Shown here one piece after another: positions 46,416-54,446 of a stretch of 64,000 nucleotides of DNA (position 1 is its first letter; each line of letters opens with the position of its first letter). The notes beneath the pieces are model-generated. The model was not told the DNA's origin. It searched no databases and saw nothing but the letters and a program-made list of their open reading frames with translations. The DNA lies in NCBI RefSeq assembly GCF_032595875.1, contig NZ_CP132457.1, forward strand, positions 434,001 to 498,000, given 5' to 3'. A program made the position numbers and the translations under genes. Source of the stretch: Borreliella andersonii (lineage in GTDB: Bacteria > Spirochaetota > Spirochaetia > Borreliales > Borreliaceae).

Positions 46416-48101
46416 ATGGCGTCTTCAAGAGGTACTGCTCTTAAGAAACGTCCCAGAGATTTTGGCTCTCTTGAAGGGCAAGACTTTGTTGTTGAAACCC
46501 TAAAGCATTCTATAGAGAAAAATAAAATAGCCAATGCTTATATATTTTCAGGGCCAAGAGGTGTTGGCAAAACTTCATCAGCCAGAGCTTTTGCCAGATG
46601 CCTAAATTGCAGGAATGGTCCAACAGTTATGCCATGTGGGGAGTGCAGCAATTGTAAATCTATTGAGAATGACAGCAGTCTTGATGTTGTTGAAATTGAT
46701 GGTGCTTCAAACACTTCGGTCCAAGATATTAGACAAATTAAAGAAGAGATAATGTTTCCTCCTGCAATTTCTAAATATAGAATATATATTATTGATGAAG
46801 TTCATATGCTTTCCAATTCTGCTTTTAATGCTCTTTTAAAGACAATTGAAGAGCCTCCAAATTATATTGTTTTTATTTTTGCCACTACAGAGTCACACAA
46901 GCTTCCGGAGACAATAAAAAGCAGATGTCAACATTTTAGTTTTAAACTTTTATCTTTAGAAAAGATTTATAATATGCTTAAAAAGGTTTGTTTAGAAGAT
47001 CATATTAAATATGAAGATGAAGCTTTGAAATGGATTGCATATAAAAGTAGTGGTAGCGTAAGAGATGCTTATACTCTTTTTGACCAGATAGTTTCTTTTA
47101 CTGATTCTAACATTAAATTAGATCAAATAATATCTAAGATGGGCTTAACTAATGATGAATTTTTGGAAAAGTTGTCAGCTAGCATTCTTAGCGAAGATGT
47201 AAAAGAGTTAATTTGTGTTCTTGATTCTATTTTTTCATCTGGAGTGTCTTATGAGCAATTTCTTTTAGATTCAATCGAATTTTTTAGAGAGGCATTATTT
47301 TTAAAGATAGGTATTAAAAATTTTGAGTTTATTGGAATTAAAACTGAGGATTTGAAAAAGAAATTAATTGAGTTTGATTTGAACTATCTTGAGAGAATTA
47401 TTGCTGTTTTGCTTGAGACCTACAGGGATTTGCAATTTTCGGTTAATCCAAGATATGAGCTTGAGATTAATTTTATTAAAATTTTAAGACTTAAAAATTA
47501 TATTCCAAATCATGTTTTAATAAAGCAAATTCAAAATCTTGAAGACAATTTTTTGGAAAATATTGCTGTAGATTCAAACAATTTTGATGTTTTATCAAAT
47601 AATAATAGCAAAGATGATTTAGCTTTTATTTCAGCAAAAGCTAGTTTAAAATATGAATTTCCCGAAAAAATTACATCTTTAGAAAAAGAGAAAACTCATT
47701 GTGATGAAAATTTTTCAACAAAAATTTATAGAAATACTTTAGAGACCAATAGTATTGACGAGATTGATGAGATTTTTATTGAAGATGATGATTTGAGCAA
47801 TTCAAATGATTTTATTGATATAAGAGATAAGTTTATTTATATTGTTTCAAGATATGTTCAAACTTTAGTCCATTCAGGAGAAGTTGTTATTGATGACAAT
47901 GTTCTTTATTATAAGGTGTTTAGTAAGTTTGAGTATAATGAGCTTCAAAATTATAAAGGTGAGATAAGATCTGAATTTTATAGAGAATTTCCCAATTTAA
48001 GCATTGTGTTTCAGAAAAATTTTCAAAACTCTGAGAAGGATTTTGAAAAATTAGAAACTGTAAAAAATATTTTTGGAGCAAGTGAGGTTCTGGAGGGATA
48101 A
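46416..48101 (+). CDS. dnaX: DNA polymerase III subunits gamma/tau
   Basis: Clamp-loader ATPase. 561 residues: Walker A GPRGVGKTSSA (about 46-56), zinc module CLNCRNGPTVMPCGECSNC, DEXX box IIDEVHML and sensor 1 TTESHKLPETIKSRCQHFSF. The C-terminal third is acidic and variable as in tau. I see no slippery A-run plus stem that would produce a separate gamma form. It is followed 4 bases later by ybaB, the classical pair. Confidence 0.95.
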   Translation: MASSRGTALKKRPRDFGSLEGQDFVVETLKHSIEKNKIANAYIFSGPRGVGKTSSARAFARCLNCRNGPTVMPCGECSNCKSIENDSSLDVVEIDGASNTSVQDIRQIKEEIMFPPAISKYRIYIIDEVHMLSNSAFNALLKTIEEPPNYIVFIFATTESHKLPETIKSRCQHFSFKLLSLEKIYNMLKKVCLEDHIKYEDEALKWIAYKSSGSVRDAYTLFDQIVSFTDSNIKLDQIISKMGLTNDEFLEKLSASILSEDVKELICVLDSIFSSGVSYEQFLLDSIEFFREALFLKIGIKNFEFIGIKTEDLKKKLIEFDLNYLERIIAVLLETYRDLQFSVNPRYELEINFIKILRLKNYIPNHVLIKQIQNLEDNFLENIAVDSNNFDVLSNNNSKDDLAFISAKASLKYEFPEKITSLEKEKTHCDENFSTKIYRNTLETNSIDEIDEIFIEDDDLSNSNDFIDIRDKFIYIVSRYVQTLVHSGEVVIDDNVLYYKVFSKFEYNELQNYKGEIRSEFYREFPNLSIVFQKNFQNSEKDFEKLETVKNIFGASEVLEG

Positions 48102-48105
48102 AAAT

Positions 48106-48405
48106 ATGGCAGTAAATCCGTTAGATTTTTTGAAAAATATGTCTAGTGTTAAGAATAATATTGACAATATTAAAAAGGAAATTTCCAAAATTACAGTTTG
48201 TGGTAAAGCAGGTAGCAATATTGTTACTATTGAGATGGATGGCGAATTTAATGTTAAAAAAATTTCAATTAATAAGGAATTTTTTGATGATTTAGATAAT
48301 GATGCTTTTGAACAAATGGTCAAAGCTGCTTTAAATGATGCTGTTTCTAAGGTTAAAGAAGAGATAAAATTAAAAACGATGGGAGTTTTTCCTTTTGGAA
48401 TGTAG
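48106..48405 (+). CDS. ebfC: YbaB/EbfC nucleoid-associated protein
   Basis: 99 residues. MAVNPLDFLKNMSSVKNNIDN begins at 48106, with GGAGGGA ahead; an upstream in-frame start inside dnaX is less likely. The family core is VCGKAGSNIVTIEMDGEFNVKKISI. In B. burgdorferi EbfC is an abundant DNA-binding protein that covers the chromosome and controls the erp genes. dnaX-ebfC is a near-universal operon. Confidence 0.92.
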   Translation: MAVNPLDFLKNMSSVKNNIDNIKKEISKITVCGKAGSNIVTIEMDGEFNVKKISINKEFFDDLDNDAFEQMVKAALNDAVSKVKEEIKLKTMGVFPFGM

Positions 48406-48472
48406 TTTTTAATTTTGTAAAAGTTATATTTTTAATTTTTAATGTAATGTTAAGTGTTTTATAACTTATAGC

Positions 48473-48504
48473 ATTCCATATAAATGGAATTAATCAGGTA
48501 TAAT
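48473..48504 (+). promoter_or_regulatory. Hairpin and -10 box ahead of ndk
   Basis: ATTCCATATAAATGGAAT (48473-48490) is a perfect 7-base inverted repeat. A consensus TATAAT (48499-48504) lies just downstream. The repeat covers the place of the -35 box, so it may be an operator. Not confirmed. Confidence 0.4.
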
Positions 48505-48575
48505 TTTTGCATTGAGTAAGTATCTTTATTTATTTAATTATTTTTAAATACATGTCCTAAATTTTAGGAGGATTT

Positions 48576-49085
48576 ATGTCAATGTTATTGCAAAAAACTT
48601 TATGTATTATTAAGCCAGATGGAGTTAGAAGGGGTTTAATTGGTGATGTAATTTCTAGATTTGAAAGAGTAGGTTTAAAGATAGTGGCTGCTAAAATGCT
48701 TATTGTAGATGAGAGTTTAGCAAAAAAACATTATTTATATGATGATATTGTTTTTAGACATAGTGAGGCGGTTTGGAATTCTTTAATTAAATTTATTTCA
48801 AATTCTCCCGTTTTTGCATTTGTTGTTGAAGGGGTTGAAAGTATTGAGGTTGTTAGAAAGCTTTGTGGTGCTACTGAGCCAAAATTAGCCATTCCTGGAA
48901 CAATACGGGGGGATTTTTCTTATCATAGTTTTAAGTATTCGAATGAAAAAGGTTTTTCAATTTATAATGTGATTCATGCATCTGCAAATGAGGTAGATGC
49001 TGTTCGCGAAATACCAATTTGGTTTAAAGATAATGAAATTTTAAACTATAAAAGAGATGATGAATGTGAACATTATTATTGTTAA
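48576..49085 (+). CDS. ndk: Nucleoside-diphosphate kinase
   Basis: Passes phosphate from ATP to NDPs through a phospho-His. TLCIIKPDGVRRGLIGDVISRFERVGLKIVAAKM opens the protein; the active site is NVIHASAN (His near 136), where the family has NxxHGSDS. The 169 residues are 20-30 more than usual: the loop before the active-site His is longer (GDFSYHSFKYSNEKGFSIY) and a Cys/His-containing tail (DDECEHYYC) is added. GGAGG precedes the ATG. Confidence 0.93.
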   Translation: MSMLLQKTLCIIKPDGVRRGLIGDVISRFERVGLKIVAAKMLIVDESLAKKHYLYDDIVFRHSEAVWNSLIKFISNSPVFAFVVEGVESIEVVRKLCGATEPKLAIPGTIRGDFSYHSFKYSNEKGFSIYNVIHASANEVDAVREIPIWFKDNEILNYKRDDECEHYYC

Positions 49086-49345
49086 TTTTTATAAGTCTAT
49101 TTATTTAAAGGAATAAGTTGTAAATTACCTTTATATTAATCTTAAATAAAAGTAATTTTTTTGTATTTTAGTAGAATCCTTATACAGGATATTGTTCTTA
49201 AGAGTGGTGTTTTTATCTTAGGTTTATGTTTTACATTGTAATTGATTTATGTAAATAAATTTTTCTTGATAAAGTTTTTAATGTTGTATTGTTATGTTTA
49301 GTGGATTGTCAATTAAAATAGAAAAAATTTTTAGTCTTGTGAAAA
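49086..49345. other. ndk-lptC spacer
   Basis: 260 bases of A/T-rich sequence; must hold the promoter of the following envelope operon. No convincing boxes, hairpins or genes seen. Confidence 0.4.
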
Positions 49346-49351
49346 ATGTTT

Positions 49352-49879
49352 ATGAAAATTCTTAAACTTTATTTGATATTTTTGTTTTTTGCTTGTACTT
49401 TCGATTATGATGAATATTCTAGCAGGTCTGCTGCGGCCAAAAAGTTTCCTTCAATACAAATATTAGGAATCAAGTATTATGATGTTGTATACAATAAGGA
49501 GCAAACTGTTTTAAATTCTTTAAGTTTTAGTTATTTTAATGACTATAAAATTTATAAGGCAGAAAATGGAAGGTTTTTATATCATTCACTAGATAATGAA
49601 ATTTCGGGGAAGTTTAATAATTTGGAAGGTTCTTATATTACAAAGGATTTGGATATGAGAGACTCTGTAGAATTTAAAATAGAAGATAAAAATAATTATT
49701 ATTTGCTTAATTCAAATAGGCTTTTATGGAAGAATAAAGACAAGAAGTTGCAATCCCCTCCAAATGAGCTAGTATTAATTAGATTTAATGATAGTAAAAT
49801 AAAAGGAAAAGGATTTTCTTATTTTTTAAAGACCAATGTTTTTTATTTTGATTCTGGGGTTGAAGGAATCATGAATTGA
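49352..49879 (+). CDS. LptC-like lipoprotein
   Basis: 175 residues from the ATG at 49352 (MKILKLYLIFLFFACTF), with a lipobox FFAC; an ATG two codons upstream is also possible. After the signal, the body has LptC-like beta-strand spacing (GIKYYDVVYNKEQTVLNSLSFSYFNDYKIYKAENGRF; FNNLEGSYITKDLDMRDSVEFK). It overlaps an LptA-like gene by 4 bases with an LptB gene next, the layout of lptC-lptA-lptB. The call rests mainly on context. These bacteria make no LPS, so the cargo must differ. Confidence 0.65.
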   Translation: MKILKLYLIFLFFACTFDYDEYSSRSAAAKKFPSIQILGIKYYDVVYNKEQTVLNSLSFSYFNDYKIYKAENGRFLYHSLDNEISGKFNNLEGSYITKDLDMRDSVEFKIEDKNNYYLLNSNRLLWKNKDKKLQSPPNELVLIRFNDSKIKGKGFSYFLKTNVFYFDSGVEGIMN

Positions 49880-50571
49880 GGGATTTAATTTTAATATGGA
49901 TTTTTACTATTTTTATTAACAATGTTCAAGCAGCACAACTAGAATCCAGTCTTAAGTCTGAAAAGCTTAAGGAAAGTGATGAGAAAAGTACTAACTTTAC
50001 CTTTAAGTCAGATTTTGCACAAGGAGTAGTATCTTCTTTTTATAAAAAAATTGTTTTAAAAGGGAATTCAGAGGTTATTTCCTCAGATTTTAATCTTAGA
50101 GCAGACGAAATTGAAATTTATGGAGAAAATGGTTCTTATCTTGAAGCTAGAGGCAATGTTTTTTACAAGGATTATAAGAATAAGATGAATGTTAAAGCTC
50201 AGTTTTTGTTTTTTAATAGAAAGTTGGATAATTTCTATCTTCAAAAAGGGGTTGAGCTTGAAGACTTAGAAAATAATATGCTTATTAAAGCAGAAAGAGT
50301 TGAAGGCAGCAATAAAGCTAATGTTTATATTATGCAATATTCTGTTAAAATATATAAGGATGATACTTTTGCAAGAGCTGAAAATGGGACTTATAATAAA
50401 GAAGAAAAAGAAATGATTCTTGAGGGGGTTCCAGTAATTTACCAAAAAGACAACTATTATTCTGCTTCAAGAATAATTTTCAATACAAAAACTAATAGGT
50501 ATAAACTTGAGGGAAGTGTTGAGGGAGAATTTACTCAAGTTGAAAATGATGTTTCTGAAGAAAAAAAATAA
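49876..50571 (+). CDS. lptA: LptA/OstA-like periplasmic transport protein
   Basis: 231 residues with a signal peptide (cut near NNVQA-AQ). The OstA beta-jelly-roll repeats are visible: VVSSFYKKIVLKGNSEVISSDFNLRADEIEIYGENGSYLEARGNVFYKD and LEGVPVIYQKDNYYSASRIIFNTKTNRYKLEGSVEGEF. In other bacteria LptA bridges the periplasm for LPS. TTG start at 49876, inside the stop of the gene before (TTGA overlap), so translation is coupled. Confidence 0.82.
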   Translation: MRDLILIWIFTIFINNVQAAQLESSLKSEKLKESDEKSTNFTFKSDFAQGVVSSFYKKIVLKGNSEVISSDFNLRADEIEIYGENGSYLEARGNVFYKDYKNKMNVKAQFLFFNRKLDNFYLQKGVELEDLENNMLIKAERVEGSNKANVYIMQYSVKIYKDDTFARAENGTYNKEEKEMILEGVPVIYQKDNYYSASRIIFNTKTNRYKLEGSVEGEFTQVENDVSEEKK

Positions 50572-51340
50572 AATAAAAGAGATTAAGGGAAGTCTTAACC
50601 TTAATTCATTCAATAATGTTGTCTTAAAAGCAGACAACATTATTAAAAAGTATGGTGAAAAGTTTGCTGTTAATGGTATTACGATTAACATTCATAAAGG
50701 TGAGGTTGTGGGGCTTCTTGGTCCAAATGGAGCTGGCAAAACAACAACATTTTATACTATTGTAGGCTTTATTAAGCCCAATGCAGGTAAAGTTTTAATA
50801 AATGATTATAACATTTCATCTCTTAATATGTATGAGCGCGCACGAATAGGAATTGTATATCTTCCCCAGGATGCTTCAATTTTTAGGGAACTTACTGTTG
50901 AGGAGAATATCATGGTAGCTTTAGAGAGAAGAGAAGATTTATCTAATGCTGAGCGCAAGATAGAACTTGTGAATTTACTTAAAGAATTTGAGATAAAAAG
51001 AATACAAAGCCAAAAAGCGTATACTCTTTCTGGTGGAGAAAGAAGGCGAGCAGAGATAGCAAGAGCGTTGGCTGTAAATCCCTATTTTTTACTCTTAGAT
51101 GAACCTTTTGCCGGTATTGATCCTATTGCGATTGGAGATATAAAGAATATAATAAAAATTTTAAAAGGGAGAAACATAGGGGTTCTTATTACTGATCATA
51201 ATGTAAGAGATGCTTTTGATATAATCGATAGAGCTTATATTGTTTATCAGGGGCAAGTGCTTGATGAGGGTGATGTTGACTATATAATAAGCAGCGAGAA
51301 AGCCAAAAAGCTTTATTTGGGAGAAGAATTTAGATTATGA
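50546..51340 (+). CDS. lptB: LptB-type ABC transporter ATPase
   Basis: 264 residues. Walker A is GPNGAGKTTT, the Q-loop is YLPQDASIFRELTVEENI, the signature is LSGGERRRAEIARAL, Walker B is FLLLDEPFAGIDP, and the switch His is in ITDHNVRD. These strings are LptB-like. It drives lipid extraction by LptFG, which are not in this window. Start is one of two ATG (50546, 50549) overlapping lptA by about 25 bases; the N-terminal 25 residues are a Lys-rich extension not usual in LptB. Confidence 0.93.
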   Translation: MMFLKKKNKIKEIKGSLNLNSFNNVVLKADNIIKKYGEKFAVNGITINIHKGEVVGLLGPNGAGKTTTFYTIVGFIKPNAGKVLINDYNISSLNMYERARIGIVYLPQDASIFRELTVEENIMVALERREDLSNAERKIELVNLLKEFEIKRIQSQKAYTLSGGERRRAEIARALAVNPYFLLLDEPFAGIDPIAIGDIKNIIKILKGRNIGVLITDHNVRDAFDIIDRAYIVYQGQVLDEGDVDYIISSEKAKKLYLGEEFRL

Positions 51341-52026
51341 AAACAATAGAACATGAGTTTTATTATGAATTTAGGATAGCTGATGATGTTAAAATGATTT
51401 ATACTAAAAAACCTTTTGATCTAAATTTAAAAGAACTTAGCAATGATAGTTTTAGCTTTGTTCCTAAGTCTAAGAAAATAAAATATTTAAAACAATTACA
51501 TACAGATATTATTTATAAAGTTGAAGATGATTTTCTTAATTTTCAAGAAGGAGATGGTCTTATATCTAGATCTTTAAATGTAGCTCTTGTTGCTTACTTT
51601 GCAGATTGTCTTCCTATATACTTTTATGATTCAGTGAAAAAAATTATAGGGCTTATTCACAGTGGATACAAAGGAAGCTTTAATTTGATTATTTTAAAAA
51701 TGTTATTTATGTTTGAAAAAATGGGATCAACTTTTGAGGATTTGAAAATTGTTTTTGGGCCTTATAACAGATCTTGTTGTTATGAAGTTTCTGAAATTTT
51801 TTTAAAAGAAGTAAGTAGTAAATTTGGCAAAGGTTTATTAAATACTTCTTTTATCACAAAAGATGGTAAAATATATTTTGATAATGCTAGTTTTAATTTA
51901 AATTTACTTTCTAGTTTTAATTTAAATATTTATAATTCAAAGCTTTGTACATATTGTTTGGAAAATCTTTATTCTTATAGAAGATTAAGAGAAAGCCAAA
52001 GTTATGCCTTAATTTGGAGAATTTGA
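51337..52026 (+). CDS. YfiH/PgeF multicopper-type protein (peptidoglycan editing or purine nucleoside enzyme)
   Basis: 229 residues of the laccase-domain (DUF152) family: KYLKQLHTDIIY (metal His), GDGLISRS, ADCLPIYFYD, GLIHSGYKGSF with another His, and C-terminal CTYCLENLYSYRR. Family members are reported as zinc-dependent purine nucleoside phosphorylases/adenosine deaminases and as peptidoglycan-editing factor PgeF. It overlaps lptB by 4 bases (ATGA). Confidence 0.88.
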   Translation: MKTIEHEFYYEFRIADDVKMIYTKKPFDLNLKELSNDSFSFVPKSKKIKYLKQLHTDIIYKVEDDFLNFQEGDGLISRSLNVALVAYFADCLPIYFYDSVKKIIGLIHSGYKGSFNLIILKMLFMFEKMGSTFEDLKIVFGPYNRSCCYEVSEIFLKEVSSKFGKGLLNTSFITKDGKIYFDNASFNLNLLSSFNLNIYNSKLCTYCLENLYSYRRLRESQSYALIWRI

Positions 52027-52027
52027 T

Positions 52028-52774
52028 TTGAACGTAAGGGATTTATCTTTTAAGCTTAATTCAATTTTTGATATAAATAAGTATGAGCATATTGATAAAA
52101 ATTTAAACGGGCTTCAAGTGGGAAATTTTAATGCCAAGGTTAACAAGGTTGCCTTTGCTGTTGACGCTAGTTTTTCAACTTTAAAAGAAGCAAAAGGAAA
52201 CGATTTTTTAATTACTCATCATGGTATTTTTTGGTCAAAAAAAGAACGTATTGTTTCTAATATGTACGATAAAATGAAATTTTTGATTGAAAATAATTTG
52301 GCCCTTTATTCGGTGCACTTACCTATGGATTCTCATTCTGTTTATTCGCACAGCAAATCATTCTCAGAATTTTTAGGTTTAAAAAATCCTTTTGCTTTTG
52401 CAAATTATGGGGGGTTTAATTTAGGAATTATTGCTGATTCTGTTTTTAACTTTTCTGAAATTTTAGAAAAAATCAAAAAGAAAAATAAACATATTCTTTT
52501 TTCTAAAAAGTTCAAAGAATCGGTGAATAGGGTTGCAATTGTGAGTGGTTCTGGATACTCTTTTTTTGAAGAAGCTTTATGTCATGATGTAGACTTGTTT
52601 ATAACCGGTGATACTTCTCATCAAATATATCCTTTGGCAGAAGAATTCGGTGTGAATTTGATTTTTGCAGGTCATTATTTTACTGAAACTTTCGGTTTAA
52701 TTAAATTAATGGAAGATTTCAAAATTCAAGAAGATTTAGAGGTTGAATTTATTTATAGAAATACTAATTTATAA
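52028..52774 (+). CDS. NIF3/DUF34 family metal protein
   Basis: 248 residues. NGLQVGN near 28-34, VAFAVDASFSTLKEA, FLITHHGIFW (metal His), YSVHLPMDSH and the C-terminal DVDLFITGDTSHQIYPLAEEFGVNLIFAGHYFTET carry the family's metal-binding His/Asp/Glu. Some members are GTP cyclohydrolase-like; the general role is unsettled. TTG start one base after the previous stop. Confidence 0.88.
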   Translation: MNVRDLSFKLNSIFDINKYEHIDKNLNGLQVGNFNAKVNKVAFAVDASFSTLKEAKGNDFLITHHGIFWSKKERIVSNMYDKMKFLIENNLALYSVHLPMDSHSVYSHSKSFSEFLGLKNPFAFANYGGFNLGIIADSVFNFSEILEKIKKKNKHILFSKKFKESVNRVAIVSGSGYSFFEEALCHDVDLFITGDTSHQIYPLAEEFGVNLIFAGHYFTETFGLIKLMEDFKIQEDLEVEFIYRNTNL

Positions 52775-52784
52775 GGATTTTTGT

Positions 52785-53291
52785 ATGGGTGCTAAAAGTA
52801 AGCAATATTTCAATATTTTTATTTTTATTATTAGTTTAATTTTTTTTGATCAACTTTCTAAGTATTTGGTTGCAAAATATGTCAAATTGGGTTCAATATA
52901 TTTTTCCCTTTTTGATGATTTTTTTAGGGTAACACATGTAAGAAACACAGGTATTTTATTTTCTCTGGGCTCTAATATTCATTATAGTTTGAAAAAAATT
53001 TTTTTTCTTGCAATGCCTATTTTTATTTTAATATTTGTTTTTTATCTTTCTTTGAAAGAAAGAAATTATGTTGCCAGAATTTCACTTTTATTAATTTTTT
53101 CAGGAGGAGTGGGAAATGTTATTGACAGATTGTTTAGACCTTCTGGGGTTGTAGATTTTTTAGATTTCAAATTTTATGGAATTTTTGGACTTGATAGATG
53201 GCCTACTTTTAATTTTGCAGATAGCTATGTTGTTATAGGTATGATTTTATTTATGGTTTATGATTTTTTTATAAAAAAGAAAAGCGCTTAA
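52785..53291 (+). CDS. lspA: Lipoprotein signal peptidase (SPase II)
   Basis: Cuts signal peptides from prolipoproteins, essential in a genus with very many lipoproteins. 168 residues, four membrane helices. The catalytic Asp pair is in GNVIDRLFRPSGVVDFLDF and FNFADSYVVIGM. The ATG at 52785 (MGAKSKQYFN) has AAGGA ahead; an earlier start would lie inside the NIF3 gene. Confidence 0.95.
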   Translation: MGAKSKQYFNIFIFIISLIFFDQLSKYLVAKYVKLGSIYFSLFDDFFRVTHVRNTGILFSLGSNIHYSLKKIFFLAMPIFILIFVFYLSLKERNYVARISLLLIFSGGVGNVIDRLFRPSGVVDFLDFKFYGIFGLDRWPTFNFADSYVVIGMILFMVYDFFIKKKSA

Positions 53292-53294
53292 TAA

Positions 53295-53519
53295 ATGAAG
53301 ATTTTAGGTTTTATTTTATGCATGCTAATGAACTTATTTATAATGTTTTTAGTTTTTTTTTTAGAGTTTTTTTTAGTTGTTAAATTTAACATTATTGCAA
53401 AGCCCTATTTGCAATTCATATTGATTTTTATGATGATTGTTTTTGCTATTTTGGTGGGGTATTTTGTGTCAATTTTTATTGTAAAAAGGTTGCTTATGAA
53501 GCTGTTTGAACTAGATTGA
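53295..53519 (+). CDS. Small membrane protein
   Basis: 74 residues with two long hydrophobic helices (about 4-28 and 37-62) joined by a short NIIAKPYL loop; ends LLMKLFELD. Begins 3 bases after lspA, so cotranscribed. I do not recognise the family. Confidence 0.65.
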   Translation: MKILGFILCMLMNLFIMFLVFFLEFFLVVKFNIIAKPYLQFILIFMMIVFAILVGYFVSIFIVKRLLMKLFELD

Positions 53520-53535
53520 TAAAAAGAGAGGTTTT

Positions 53536-54357
53536 GTGTCTTTAAGGGTTTTAATTGCTGGTGAGGTTGTTGGTAAAGCTGGTATTATTGTTATAAAATC
53601 TTTTTTATCATCCTTTAAGGTTGAAAAAAAGATTGATTTTGTAATATCTGGGAATAATTTTACTACAGGTTTAAGGGGTCTTGGCAAGAAGCATGCCTTT
53701 TTATTAAAAAAGTATGGAATTGATGTTTTAACTTTAGGTGAAAATGCTTTTGCAAGGCCTGATTTGTCTGACGATCTTGATAAGTATAATTTTATTTTAA
53801 AACCTTTAAATTGTCCTGCGAAATTAAAAGGATATTCTTATTTTATTTATAATATTAGTGGCAAAAAATTGGCTGTGATTAGGATTGTAGGTCAAACAGG
53901 AATAACTAAATATAAATTTAATCATCCTTTTTATAGTTTTGATTTTTTTTATCAAAGAATTAAAATGCAAACAAATAATATTATTGTTCTTTTTGATTCA
54001 AACACTACAGCCGAAGTTAATGCTTTATTTTTTTATCTAAAATCAAAAGTTAGCGCTTGTCTTGGAACCGGGAAAAGGATTTTAACAGCTGATTTGAGAA
54101 TTTTAGATAATACTGCTATTATAACTGATTTGGGTAGAGTTGGGAGCTTAGATAGTGTTATTGGATATTCTCCTGATTTGGAGGTGGATAAATTTTTGAA
54201 AGGATTTTTAAATCAGAAATTTAATGAATCTTGGGAAGGCCTTGGTTTTAACGGTGTTTTGATTGATATCGATGAGAATGGTCATTCTTTTTCTGTAGAG
54301 GCTGTTAGAGAATATATAGATTGCAAATCAAGTTTAAAAGATATGGATATTATTTGA
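53536..54357 (+). CDS. YmdB-type metallophosphoesterase
   Basis: 273 residues, TIGR00282 family (2',3'-cAMP/cyclic nucleotide phosphodiesterase in Bacillus). The family pattern is kept in outline: VLIAGEVVGKAGI at the start (family GDVVGxxG), FVISGNNFTTGLRGLGKKHA, and IDVLTLGENAFARPDL. Changes stand out: GDIVG Asp is now Glu, NAENA Asn/Glu are altered and GNHxxD reads GENAFA. So metal ligands are substituted and activity may be lost. GTG start with AGAGAGG ahead. Confidence 0.75.
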   Translation: MSLRVLIAGEVVGKAGIIVIKSFLSSFKVEKKIDFVISGNNFTTGLRGLGKKHAFLLKKYGIDVLTLGENAFARPDLSDDLDKYNFILKPLNCPAKLKGYSYFIYNISGKKLAVIRIVGQTGITKYKFNHPFYSFDFFYQRIKMQTNNIIVLFDSNTTAEVNALFFYLKSKVSACLGTGKRILTADLRILDNTAIITDLGRVGSLDSVIGYSPDLEVDKFLKGFLNQKFNESWEGLGFNGVLIDIDENGHSFSVEAVREYIDCKSSLKDMDII

Positions 54358-54446
54358 TATTCATATCTTCAGATATTCTTTAAATTTTAATAATCTTATC
54401 TTTGTCATTTAATTTTATTAAGTTTTTATATATAGGAGGATGAACT

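Noticed and set aside
46416..48101. Programmed frameshift in dnaX
   Set aside because: No A AAA AAG-type slippery site with a downstream stem near the end of the ATPase part.
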